Source: Pseudomonadota bacterium (lineage in GTDB: Bacteria; Pseudomonadota; Alphaproteobacteria; Rhizobiales; Xanthobacteraceae). From it: a stretch of 12,196 bases of DNA. Numbering within the stretch: the stretch's first letter is position 1; each line of letters starts with the position of its first letter. The translations under genes were made by a program, and so were the position numbers. Below are positions 6,646 to 12,196 of the stretch, piece after piece. Below the pieces are notes generated by a model, which saw only the letters and a program-made list of their open reading frames with translations, was not told the DNA's origin and did no database searches. The stretch is from contig JAEZEU010000120.1 of assembly GCA_023432885.1 (NCBI GenBank), positions 1-12,196 on the forward strand, read 5' to 3'.

Positions 6646-8409
6646 TCAGCGCCGATAGCGGGCGGCGCGCGCATAGCCGCTGCGGCTCTCCGGCATGGGG
6701 CGGCTCGCAAGACTGGCGCGCGACTCGCTCCTTGCCGGGGTCGCCAGCTTCAGATCCTCGAGGAAGGTCGGCCTGTCGAAATAATAGCCCTGGGCATAGC
6801 GGATCCTGGTCGCGGCCTGCAGGTAGGCCAGCTCCTCGTGGGTCTCGATACCCTCCGCAATTACCGTCATTCCGAGCGCTTCCGATAGCGACTCGATGGC
6901 GCGCAAGATACCCTGGCTGCGCGACCGCTTATGGATGTCGGTGATGAAGGAGCGATCGATCTTGATCTCGTCGGCCGTGATGTCGGCGAGCGCCGACAGC
7001 GACGAGTAGCCGGTGCCGAAATCGTCGATCGAGATGCTGACGCCGATTTTGCGCAGGATCGGCAGGATCTCGTCCTGGAACAGCGTCTTGGTCACGAAGG
7101 CGTCTTCGGTGACCTCGATCATGAAGCGCTTCGCGAAGCCGGTCTGCTCCAGCGCGTCTGCGAAGGGGCGCATGAATTCGGGATCGCCCGCCTGCTTCGC
7201 GGCGACGTTGATGCTGATCGTGACATCGTGGCCGAAAGTGCCGTTGATCAGGTCGATCGACTTGACGATGTCGGCCAGCACCAGATGTGTCAGCTCGTCG
7301 ATCAGCCCGAGCTCGGTCGCCAGATTGATGAAGGTGCCCGGTGCCTGGATCACGCCCTCGTCGTCGCGCAGACGGACCAGCGCCTCGATGCCCCTGACCT
7401 CGCGGGTGCGGATATCGACCTTGGGCTGGAAGGCGCAGCAGAACCGCTTTTCCAGGATTGCGAGCCGCAGCGACTGCTCGACCTTCATGCGCGCCTGCGC
7501 CTCGCGCTCCATGCTGTGGTCGAAGAACGCCGCCGTGCCCTTGCCGGCGTTCTTGACCCGGTACATCGCGATGTCGGCGTTGTGACGCAGCGCGTCGTAG
7601 CTCCTGCCGTGCTCGGGATAGAGGCTGACTCCGATCGAGATCGATGCGAAGATTTCCGAACCGTCGATGAAGAGGGGCGCCTTGATCCGCTCCAGCATGA
7701 AGCGGATGAATTCGGCGACTTCCTGCTGGCTGTGCACGGGATGCAGCAGCAGCACGAATTCGTCGCCGCTGATCCGCGACAGCATGTCCGACGCGCGCAG
7801 GTTCATGCCGATCCGGCGCGCCATCTCGACCAGCAGCGCATCGCCGATTGCGTGGCCGTAATAATCGTTGATGTGCTTGAAATTGTCGACGTCGAGAAAG
7901 GCCAGGGCGAAGCCGGCAGTGCCGCCGTCCTGCAGCAGCTTGTTGACGCGGTGCTCGATCACCCGGCGGTTCGGCAGGTCCGTCAGCTCGTCATAGTAGG
8001 CCGAGCGGAACAGCTGGTCTTCGAATGTCTTCTGCTCCGTGATGTCAGCTGAGCTCGACAGCATCAGCTCGCGACCGGAGATGTGTACCGGCTGGTGGCT
8101 GGTCAGGAACACCTGACGGCCGCCCTCCCGGATGAAGCTCTCCTCGACCACCACGGTGCGTCCGGTGCGAAAGGCCTCGTCTACGCCTTCGCGATGGTTC
8201 TCGTGCCCGTTGCCCCGGTCCTGGCCGGTCTGCCATTGCGCGGCCGCGTCGTTGGCGAGCAGCACGCGGCCATGCTCGTCCTGCACGGTAACGCCGTTGG
8301 GAAGCATCCTGAGAACATCGCGCAGGATGCTCAGCTCGGAAGCGGATTCGTCCTCGTTCCCGGGCGTCGTCACGCCGGACTGCGAGCCTTCGTTGCGGGG
8401 ACCGTGCAT
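6646..8409 (-). CDS. PAS-like GGDEF-EAL protein with SGDEF active-site variant
   Basis: A 587-residue cytoplasmic protein. A short PAS-like sensor (about 28-128; LRMLPNGVTVQDEHGRVLLAND, ending SSSADITEQKTFEDQL) precedes GGDEF (about 138-295) and EAL (about 305-550) domains. The cyclase loop reads SRISGDEF (SGDEF 214-218), so the first Gly of GGDEF is Ser; RASD (205-208) retains the RxxD inhibitory site. The EAL domain keeps EALVR (342-346), SINVAAKQ, FMIEVTED, DDFGTGYSS (462-470), KIDRSF and AEGIE, consistent with phosphodiesterase activity hydrolysing c-di-GMP to pGpG. The C-terminal 35 residues are Arg/Ser/Ala-rich and probably disordered. I start at ATG 8409. The ribosome binding site is weak, and the frame stays open upstream only through non-coding DNA and the neighbouring kinase gene. 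Cyclase activity is uncertain; it may instead be a phosphodiesterase with a regulatory GGDEF domain. Confidence 0.92.
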   Translation of the reverse strand: MHGPRNEGSQSGVTTPGNEDESASELSILRDVLRMLPNGVTVQDEHGRVLLANDAAAQWQTGQDRGNGHENHREGVDEAFRTGRTVVVEESFIREGGRQVFLTSHQPVHISGRELMLSSSADITEQKTFEDQLFRSAYYDELTDLPNRRVIEHRVNKLLQDGGTAGFALAFLDVDNFKHINDYYGHAIGDALLVEMARRIGMNLRASDMLSRISGDEFVLLLHPVHSQQEVAEFIRFMLERIKAPLFIDGSEIFASISIGVSLYPEHGRSYDALRHNADIAMYRVKNAGKGTAAFFDHSMEREAQARMKVEQSLRLAILEKRFCCAFQPKVDIRTREVRGIEALVRLRDDEGVIQAPGTFINLATELGLIDELTHLVLADIVKSIDLINGTFGHDVTISINVAAKQAGDPEFMRPFADALEQTGFAKRFMIEVTEDAFVTKTLFQDEILPILRKIGVSISIDDFGTGYSSLSALADITADEIKIDRSFITDIHKRSRSQGILRAIESLSEALGMTVIAEGIETHEELAYLQAATRIRYAQGYYFDRPTFLEDLKLATPARSESRASLASRPMPESRSGYARAARYRR

Positions 8410-8516
8410 GGCGCCGAGAGTGACCAATTCCGTTGTAGTTTTGGTTAAGTGGGGACCGCGACCGCCCCTTCTTCGGCCGCGGGCGGCAATTCGGTCCGCG
8501 TTGCCGGAAGACGTCA

Positions 8517-8532
8517 TTAACAGAACGTCAAC
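8517..8532 (+). promoter_or_regulatory. CtrA-like box upstream of the PAS-GGDEF-EAL gene
   Basis: TTAA-N7-TCAAC (8517-8520, spacer CAGAACG, 8528-8532) matches the CtrA consensus TTAA-N7-TTAAC at 8 of 9 defined positions. It sits in the 173-bp gap between the HWE kinase stop and the GGDEF-EAL start at 8409, about 110 bp upstream of that start. It resembles the box at 6617-6632 in both type and distance to its gene. Confidence 0.3.
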
Positions 8533-8582
8533 GCACCCCGCCAAGGTTGCGCTTGATGCGCGCCTTGCCCCGATAACGGCGC

Positions 8583-9545
8583 TCAGCTCGCGGGGATACG
8601 GCATTGCATGCTGCAATGAACGCCGCTCCGGAGGAAACTGATCTCGGTTTTTCCATCGAACGAACGCAACGCCGAGCTCAGCAGCCTCGTACCGAAGCCC
8701 GGCTTGCCGATAGTCTCCACCGGCGGTCCCTGGGTTTCGTCCCAGACGATGCTGAGACGGTCGTCCGATACCGTCCATGACACCTGCAGGAAACCTCGCG
8801 GGGATGCGAAGGCGCCATACTTGCCGGCGTTGGTGGCGAGTTCGTGAAACATCAGCGCCAGGCTGATCGCCAGCCTTGACGGCAGGAACAGCGCATCCCC
8901 GTTCAGGCTGAAGCGGACATGGCCGTAGGGCCCAAGCTCGGACCGCAAGAGGTCGCGGATGTCGCATCCCGTGCCGTCCACCCGCGCAATCAGGTCGTCG
9001 GTCGCCGACAGCGCGCGGATCCGCCCGTCGATGGCATTCCAGACTTGCGGCTGGTCGGCCAATACCTGGTGCAGCACCGCATGGATAGTCGAGGTCTTGT
9101 TCTTCAGCCGGTGCTGCAACTCGTCGACGAGCAGCTTGCGATATTGCTCTTCCTCGAGCAGCCGCCTGGCGATGTCGCGCTGGCGCGTCGCGATGCTGCG
9201 GTAATGCTCCACCCCCCAGACTGTCACGCCGCATGCCGCCCAGAAAATGACGAGCTGCACGAGGCGCGCCGAATCCGCCGTGGTGGCGCCGAAATTCACG
9301 GTAACTCCGAGCGCGCCAGCCGCGATCGCGGTGAGGATTCCGATCCGGTAGCCGCCGAACATGGTCGCCAGCAGGACGGCCGGAACATACGGCGTGAAGA
9401 ACACGTCGGGTCGGACCTGGGCCAGCGCCCATCTCGCAAGCGTCGAGAGCGCTAAACAGAGTATCGCAAAACCGATGGCGAGCGACAGCGTGGGTTGAGA
9501 CACCCCTCGCCAGCCCCGCCGGAATTCTTTCATCAACTTCGTCAT
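8583..9545 (-). CDS. Membrane-bound HWE-family sensor histidine kinase (DUF4118-type N-terminus)
   Basis: A 320-residue inner membrane kinase. Residues about 18-112 contain about four hydrophobic segments, with FFTPYVPAVLLATMFGGYRIG typical of the KdpD-like DUF4118 membrane domain. A coiled linker (about 113-140) leads to the H-box VDELQHRLKNK (phospho-acceptor H145 predicted). The ATPase domain has an N-box HELATNAGKYGAF (234-246), the diagnostic W-x-E as WDE (268-270), and GFGTRLL (284-290) as the G-box. These features place it in the HWE family, common in rhizobia and linked to light or general-stress signalling. No PAS or GAF input domain is present and no receiver-domain gene lies nearby, so it is an orphan kinase. 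It follows a small ORF by 20 nt and may share its transcript. Starts at 9545 and 9533 (second Met) are both possible; neither has a strong ribosome binding site. Confidence 0.92.
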   Translation of the reverse strand: MTKLMKEFRRGWRGVSQPTLSLAIGFAILCLALSTLARWALAQVRPDVFFTPYVPAVLLATMFGGYRIGILTAIAAGALGVTVNFGATTADSARLVQLVIFWAACGVTVWGVEHYRSIATRQRDIARRLLEEEQYRKLLVDELQHRLKNKTSTIHAVLHQVLADQPQVWNAIDGRIRALSATDDLIARVDGTGCDIRDLLRSELGPYGHVRFSLNGDALFLPSRLAISLALMFHELATNAGKYGAFASPRGFLQVSWTVSDDRLSIVWDETQGPPVETIGKPGFGTRLLSSALRSFDGKTEISFLRSGVHCSMQCRIPAS

Positions 9546-9565
9546 GGATCTGTCACTTCACGTGA

Positions 9566-9643
9566 TCAGCGGATCCAAATTATGGCCGAGCATAGGGCAA
9601 AACCGGCGTTTTCCAGAGTGGCGGTGGCGGTAGTCGGTGTCAT
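9566..9643 (-). CDS. Small 25-codon ORF upstream of the HWE kinase (hypothetical or leader peptide)
   Basis: On the minus strand ATG 9643 is preceded by GAGGAGG (complement of 9648-9654) with a 4-nt spacer, the strongest Shine-Dalgarno I see in the window. The frame runs 25 codons to TGA (9566-9568). The peptide begins MTPTTATATLENAG and has a hydrophobic second half ending AIIWIR. The stop is 20 nt upstream of the kinase start. The kinase itself has a weak ribosome binding site, so re-initiation or coupling from this ORF could matter. I do not recognise a family. Coding status rests on the ribosome binding site, the position and a clean frame. Confidence 0.5.
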   Translation of the reverse strand: MTPTTATATLENAGFALCSAIIWIR

Positions 9644-9647
9644 GCAA

Positions 9648-9654
9648 CCTCCTC
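9648..9654 (-). promoter_or_regulatory. Strong Shine-Dalgarno of the 25-codon small ORF
   Basis: GAGGAGG on the minus strand matches the full anti-Shine-Dalgarno core. It lies 4 nt before ATG 9643 and about 100 nt before the kinase start, so it cannot serve the kinase directly. This is the main reason for calling the small ORF. Confidence 0.7.
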
Positions 9655-9723
9655 GCGAGAGCTTGCACAGTTTTCCCCCGGCGGAGATAGTGCGACCATC
9701 CGGTATTTTCGAAGGGGGAAATT

Positions 9724-10563
9724 ATGGGACGGCTGGAAGGTAAGGTTGCGGTGATCACAGGTGCAACGAGCGGCATTGGATTGCGCACGGCCGAGGTCTT
9801 CGTCGCCGAGGGGGCGAAAATCGTGATCGCGGGGCGACGCGTGCCCGAGGGAGAGGCGCTCGCGAAGCAGCTCGGCGCTGCCTGCGTCTTCCGTCAAACC
9901 GACGTCACCCAGGAAGAGCAGATGCGCGCGTTGATTGCGCTGGCCGTCGACAAGTTTGGCAAGATCGATTGCCTGTTCAACAATGCCGGCGGCCCCGCGC
10001 AGACCGGGGGCATCGAGGGCCTCGAGGTGGAGCGGTTCGACGCCGCGATGGCAACGCTTGTGCGCAGCGTCATGCTCGGCATGAAGCATGCCGCGCCCTA
10101 CATGAAGAAGCAGGGATATGGCAGCATCATCAACAATGGCAGCATCGCCGGTCGGCTGGCCGGCTTCTCCTCCTCGGTGGTCTACGGCGCGGCCAAGGCC
10201 GCCGTCATCCACCTCACCAGATGTGTGGCGATGGAACTCGGCGAGTCCAATATCCGCGTCAACTCGATCTCGCCGGGCGCAATCGCAACAGGCATCTTTG
10301 GCAAGGCGCTCGGGCTTTCGACCGAAGCCGCCGAGAAGACACCGGCCGTGATGCGCGAGGTCTACAAGGCCGCGCAGCCGATCCCGCGCGCGGGACTGCC
10401 CGACGACATCGCGCATGCCGCGGTGTTCCTGGCCAGCGACGAATCCTCCTTCGTCAATGGCCATGATCTCGTCGTCGACGGCGCCATCACCGGCGGCCGC
10501 AACTGGACGCAGCAGCAGCAAGGCTACGTCGCCCTGCGCCAGGCGTTCGACCAGGGGACGTGA
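9724..10563 (+). CDS. Short-chain dehydrogenase/reductase (classical SDR)
   Basis: A 279-residue NAD(P)-dependent oxidoreductase of the classical SDR family, cytoplasmic. The Rossmann glycine motif is TGATSGIG (12-19), followed by GRR (R38, R39) after the second strand, which favours NADP(H). D60 fits the adenine-contact position and NNAG is at 86-89. The catalytic set is N-S-Y-K with S140, Y154 and K158 (VVYGAAK), and SPGAIATGIF is the usual post-Lys loop. The C-terminus ends in VVDGAITGGR plus an extra Gln-rich tail of about 25 residues (QQQQGYVALRQAF). AAGGGGG (9712-9718) lies 5 nt before the ATG and fixes the start. It is divergent from the small ORF and kinase. Substrate cannot be deduced; the P450 and cupin nearby give no clear pathway. 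Confidence 0.93.
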   Translation: MGRLEGKVAVITGATSGIGLRTAEVFVAEGAKIVIAGRRVPEGEALAKQLGAACVFRQTDVTQEEQMRALIALAVDKFGKIDCLFNNAGGPAQTGGIEGLEVERFDAAMATLVRSVMLGMKHAAPYMKKQGYGSIINNGSIAGRLAGFSSSVVYGAAKAAVIHLTRCVAMELGESNIRVNSISPGAIATGIFGKALGLSTEAAEKTPAVMREVYKAAQPIPRAGLPDDIAHAAVFLASDESSFVNGHDLVVDGAITGGRNWTQQQQGYVALRQAFDQGT

Positions 10564-10571
10564 GGGAGTAC

Positions 10572-10670
10572 GTCATTCCGGTGCGATGCGCAGCATTGAC
10601 CATGGTGCGAATTCGCGCACCTGAGGATCTCGAGATCCGGGTCTGGTGCTTGCGCACCTCCCGGAATGAC
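10572..10670. repeat. Palindromic intergenic repeat element (Bradyrhizobium-type, cloverleaf-like)
   Basis: A 99-bp element bounded by a perfect 10-bp inverted repeat, GTCATTCCGG (10572-10581) and CCGGAATGAC (10661-10670). Inside are further self-complementary units: ATGC-gca-GCAT (10586-10596), GGTGCG-N6-CGCACC (10604-10621), the perfect palindrome GGATCTCGAGATCC (10625-10638) and GGTGC-N4-GCACC (10645-10658). Together they can fold into a multi-branched cruciform or RNA structure. Its edges and CTCGAGA core match what I remember as a very abundant intergenic repeat in Bradyrhizobium. It begins 8 bp after the SDR stop and ends 21 bp before the cupin start, so it may act as an mRNA 3' structure or a partial terminator. 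Confidence 0.85.
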
Positions 10671-10691
10671 AGCGCAAATGGAGTGACCGCC

Positions 10692-11186
10692 ATGTTCGCA
10701 GCAACCGCCTTCAATCAGCCCGAAGCCCGCCGGTTCCATTTGGCCGTCATCGCGGGCCTTGCCTGCGCCTTCCTGATCGCCAAGGCCGCGCCGGCCACGC
10801 GCGATGTCGTCGCCGCCGTAATCGAGCCGCTCTGCATGACTTCAGCCGGTTCTTCCCAGGACGTCGTCGAGCCCATCACCTCGCACGCGCTGCCGAACGT
10901 GCCGGGCAAGCGCGTCACCGTGGTGCGCGTGTTCTACGGGCCCGGGGGCTTCACACCGCCGCATTATCATTCTGGGTCGGTGACGGCCTATGTCACGAAA
11001 GGCAAAATCCGCTCGCAGCTCGGCGGCGGGCCGGTCGAAACCTTCAAGACCGGACAATCCTTCTTCGAGCCGCCCGGCTCGACGCATCTGGTCTCGGCCA
11101 ACGCCAGCAACGCCGAACCTGCGGAATTGATCGCGATCTTCGTCGCCGACGAAGGCGCGCAGCTCACGACGTTGCTCAAGCAGTGA
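10692..11186 (+). CDS. Membrane-anchored or exported cupin-domain protein
   Basis: A 164-residue protein with a hydrophobic N-terminal segment (about 15-34, FHLAVIAGLACAFLIAKAAPA) acting as a signal peptide or single anchor, so the rest is probably periplasmic. Residues about 70-155 form one cupin beta-barrel: TVVRVFYGPGGFTPPHYHSG (H91, H93), VTKGKI (G104), then GQSFFEPPGSTH (H132). The Glu usual in cupin motif 1 seems absent (Val/Thr at 97-98), so any metal would be held by three His or not at all. The fold is clear; the activity is unknown. ATG 10692 is chosen because GGAG (10680-10683) lies 8 nt upstream and the hydrophobic segment follows directly. An in-frame GTG at 10560 would put the palindromic repeat inside the coding sequence and is rejected. 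Confidence 0.85.
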   Translation: MFAATAFNQPEARRFHLAVIAGLACAFLIAKAAPATRDVVAAVIEPLCMTSAGSSQDVVEPITSHALPNVPGKRVTVVRVFYGPGGFTPPHYHSGSVTAYVTKGKIRSQLGGGPVETFKTGQSFFEPPGSTHLVSANASNAEPAELIAIFVADEGAQLTTLLKQ

Positions 11187-11241
11187 AGCGCCAACGCGAG
11201 GTATGGATGTCACTCGTCTGATCTGAGCGCCGAGGCGGGCG

Positions 11242-11259
11242 CCGACTCATCGGTTTTTT
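11242..11259 (+). terminator. Candidate Rho-independent terminator after the cupin gene
   Basis: CCGA (11242-11245), loop CTCA, TCGG (11250-11253), then six T residues (11254-11259). Adding the flanking G·T wobble gives a 5-bp stem. The position, 56 nt after the cupin stop and ahead of the convergent P450 gene, suits a terminator, but the stem is short. Confidence 0.4.
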
Positions 11260-11317
11260 GCAGCTCGAACAATGCCGGTTCCAGGCGGGAAAACTCGGAC
11301 GGCTGCAACGCGCAAGT

Positions 11318-12196
11318 TCACGCTGGTTTGATCTTCACCTTCAGGCCGTCGCGCGGCTTCGGGATCGGCCACATCTGCCAGTCCGCCTTGTAGCCGGGCA
11401 CCAGCGACACCTCAAGGTTCTGCAGAAAATGCCGCGCAAATGTCTTTGCCTGCATGTAGGCGAAGTGCAGGCCGAGGCACATATGCGCGCCGCCGCTGAA
11501 GGGTACCCAGGCGAAACGGTGACGATGACGCTGCTCTTCGTCGGTAAAGCGCAACGGATCGAATTTTTCCGGCTCCGGCCATATCTCCGGCATATGATGC
11601 GTGAACAGCGGATTGACGCCGACCAAGGTGCCGGCAGGGATGTCATATCCCTTGAAGGTGAAATCGCGCACCGCGCGGCGCGGTATCGATGGCACCGGGG
11701 GCTTGCGCCGCAGGGCTTCCTTGAATGCCATTTCAGAGAGCGGCATCTTTTCCAGGTCGTCGAAGCTGGAGGGATCGTTGGCGTCGATGCCGAGTCCCTT
11801 GACTTCTTCGCGAAGCCTCGCCTGCCACTCGGGATTGGCAGCGAGCTCGCCGACAAACGAGCTCAGCGACGAGGTCAGCGTGTCATGCGCGGCCAGCATC
11901 AAGAAGCTCATGTGATCGATGATATCAGCGGTGGACAGCAGTGCCCCGTCCTCGTGCGTTGCCTGGCAGAGCTGCGAAAACAGATCCTCGCCGCCGCCCC
12001 GCGCGCGGCGCAACGGAATCTGCTCGGCGAAGTAGGCCACGATGCGTTTGCGGCCCGCCACGCCGCGCCCCATCTGCGTGAATGGCAATGGGCGGCGGAT
12101 CGGCGCCACGGACGCCGCCACCATGTCGATGAAAGCCTGGTTGATCTCGTTGACCTCCGGCCCGATATCGGTGCCGAGGAACGATGTCGCGGCAAG
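11318..12196 (-). CDS. Cytochrome P450, C-terminal part (5' end beyond window)
   Basis: The 292 visible residues form the C-terminal two-thirds of a cytochrome P450 monooxygenase; the frame is open through the right edge and begins LAATSFLGTDIG, resembling the D-helix region. The I-helix has MLAAHDT (oxygen-activating Thr), the K-helix has ExxR as EALR, then PPVPSIPRRA, and the meander has FDPLRF. The heme-ligand loop is FSGGAHMCLG with Cys encoded at 11477-11479. All the canonical P450 residues in this part are present, so it looks functional. An internal Met codon at 12124 is not the start. No ferredoxin or reductase partner lies in the window. The style (AAHDT, FSGGAHxCxG) recalls soluble bacterial relatives of the CYP51/CYP120-type clade; I cannot give a subfamily or substrate. 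It converges on the cupin gene. Confidence 0.95.
   Translation of the reverse strand, partial: LAATSFLGTDIGPEVNEINQAFIDMVAASVAPIRRPLPFTQMGRGVAGRKRIVAYFAEQIPLRRARGGGEDLFSQLCQATHEDGALLSTADIIDHMSFLMLAAHDTLTSSLSSFVGELAANPEWQARLREEVKGLGIDANDPSSFDDLEKMPLSEMAFKEALRRKPPVPSIPRRAVRDFTFKGYDIPAGTLVGVNPLFTHHMPEIWPEPEKFDPLRFTDEEQRHRHRFAWVPFSGGAHMCLGLHFAYMQAKTFARHFLQNLEVSLVPGYKADWQMWPIPKPRDGLKVKIKPA

Noticed and set aside
6931..8052. 373-codon plus-strand ORF antisense to the GGDEF-EAL gene
   Set aside because: Antisense shadow of a gene with intact catalytic motifs. Asp/Arg/Val-rich translation with no domain and no ribosome binding site.
8462..8486. Inverted repeat CCGCCC/GGGCGG in the leader of the GGDEF-EAL gene, considered as a c-di-GMP riboswitch or terminator
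   Set aside because: The arms are only 6 bp of pure GC with no T-run. No GEMM-type riboswitch core is visible. In this GC-rich gap such pairs are expected by chance.
8410..9432. The GGDEF-EAL frame stays open upstream of ATG 8409
   Set aside because: The upstream part overlaps the HWE kinase coding sequence in a different frame and has no recognisable domain. The sensor domain begins shortly after ATG 8409.
9663..9691. TTGCAC-N17-GATAGT as a promoter for the SDR gene
   Set aside because: TTGCAC matches TTGACA only in the first three bases and the -10 is weak, so it is not better than background.
10560..10691. GTG 10560 as an upstream start of the cupin gene
   Set aside because: It would overlap the SDR stop and translate the palindromic repeat. 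ATG 10692 has a proper ribosome binding site and is followed by the hydrophobic segment.

Overview
The window looks like chromosomal DNA from an alphaproteobacterium of the Bradyrhizobium/Rhodopseudomonas group (order Hyphomicrobiales). The grounds are high GC, an HWE-family histidine kinase, and a roughly 100-bp palindromic intergenic element (GTCATTCCGG...CCGGAATGAC) that I recognise as very common in Bradyrhizobium genomes. The genus is inferred from style and was not tested by a search.

Layout, left to right. A tRNA-Arg(CCG) gene lies on the minus strand at the left edge (1-77). It is divergent from a flavin-dependent monooxygenase gene of the SsuD/luciferase-like class (216-1295, +). Next come two minus-strand loci: a muconolactone-isomerase-like gene that appears broken by an in-frame TAG (1336-1641), and a YccF-type inner membrane protein (1751-2155).

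The centre (2316-9643, all minus) is a cyclic-di-GMP signalling block. In transcription order it runs: a 25-codon small ORF with a perfect Shine-Dalgarno; a membrane-bound HWE histidine kinase with no response regulator beside it; a PAS-GGDEF-EAL protein with a variant SGDEF motif; a 1035-residue membrane-anchored Cache-PAS-PAS-GGDEF-EAL protein; and a PAS-GGDEF diguanylate cyclase whose start overlaps the previous stop (TGATG). All three GGDEF domains keep the RxxD inhibitory-site motif, and both EAL domains keep the catalytic residues I can check. The block therefore encodes at least two probable cyclases and two probable phosphodiesterases, with periplasmic and cytoplasmic sensory inputs.

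The right side is metabolic: a short-chain dehydrogenase/reductase (9724-10563, +), the palindromic repeat element, a membrane-anchored or exported cupin protein (10692-11186, +), and the C-terminal 292 residues of a cytochrome P450 (11318-12196, -) that runs off the right edge.

I did not find a clearly new system. The best candidates for a second look are the small ORF ahead of the HWE kinase, the make-up of the c-di-GMP block (SGDEF variant, coupled cyclase, CtrA-like boxes), and the stop-interrupted isomerase-like gene. There is no rRNA, CRISPR array, insertion sequence or phage gene. Every non-coding gap is shorter than 300 bases.
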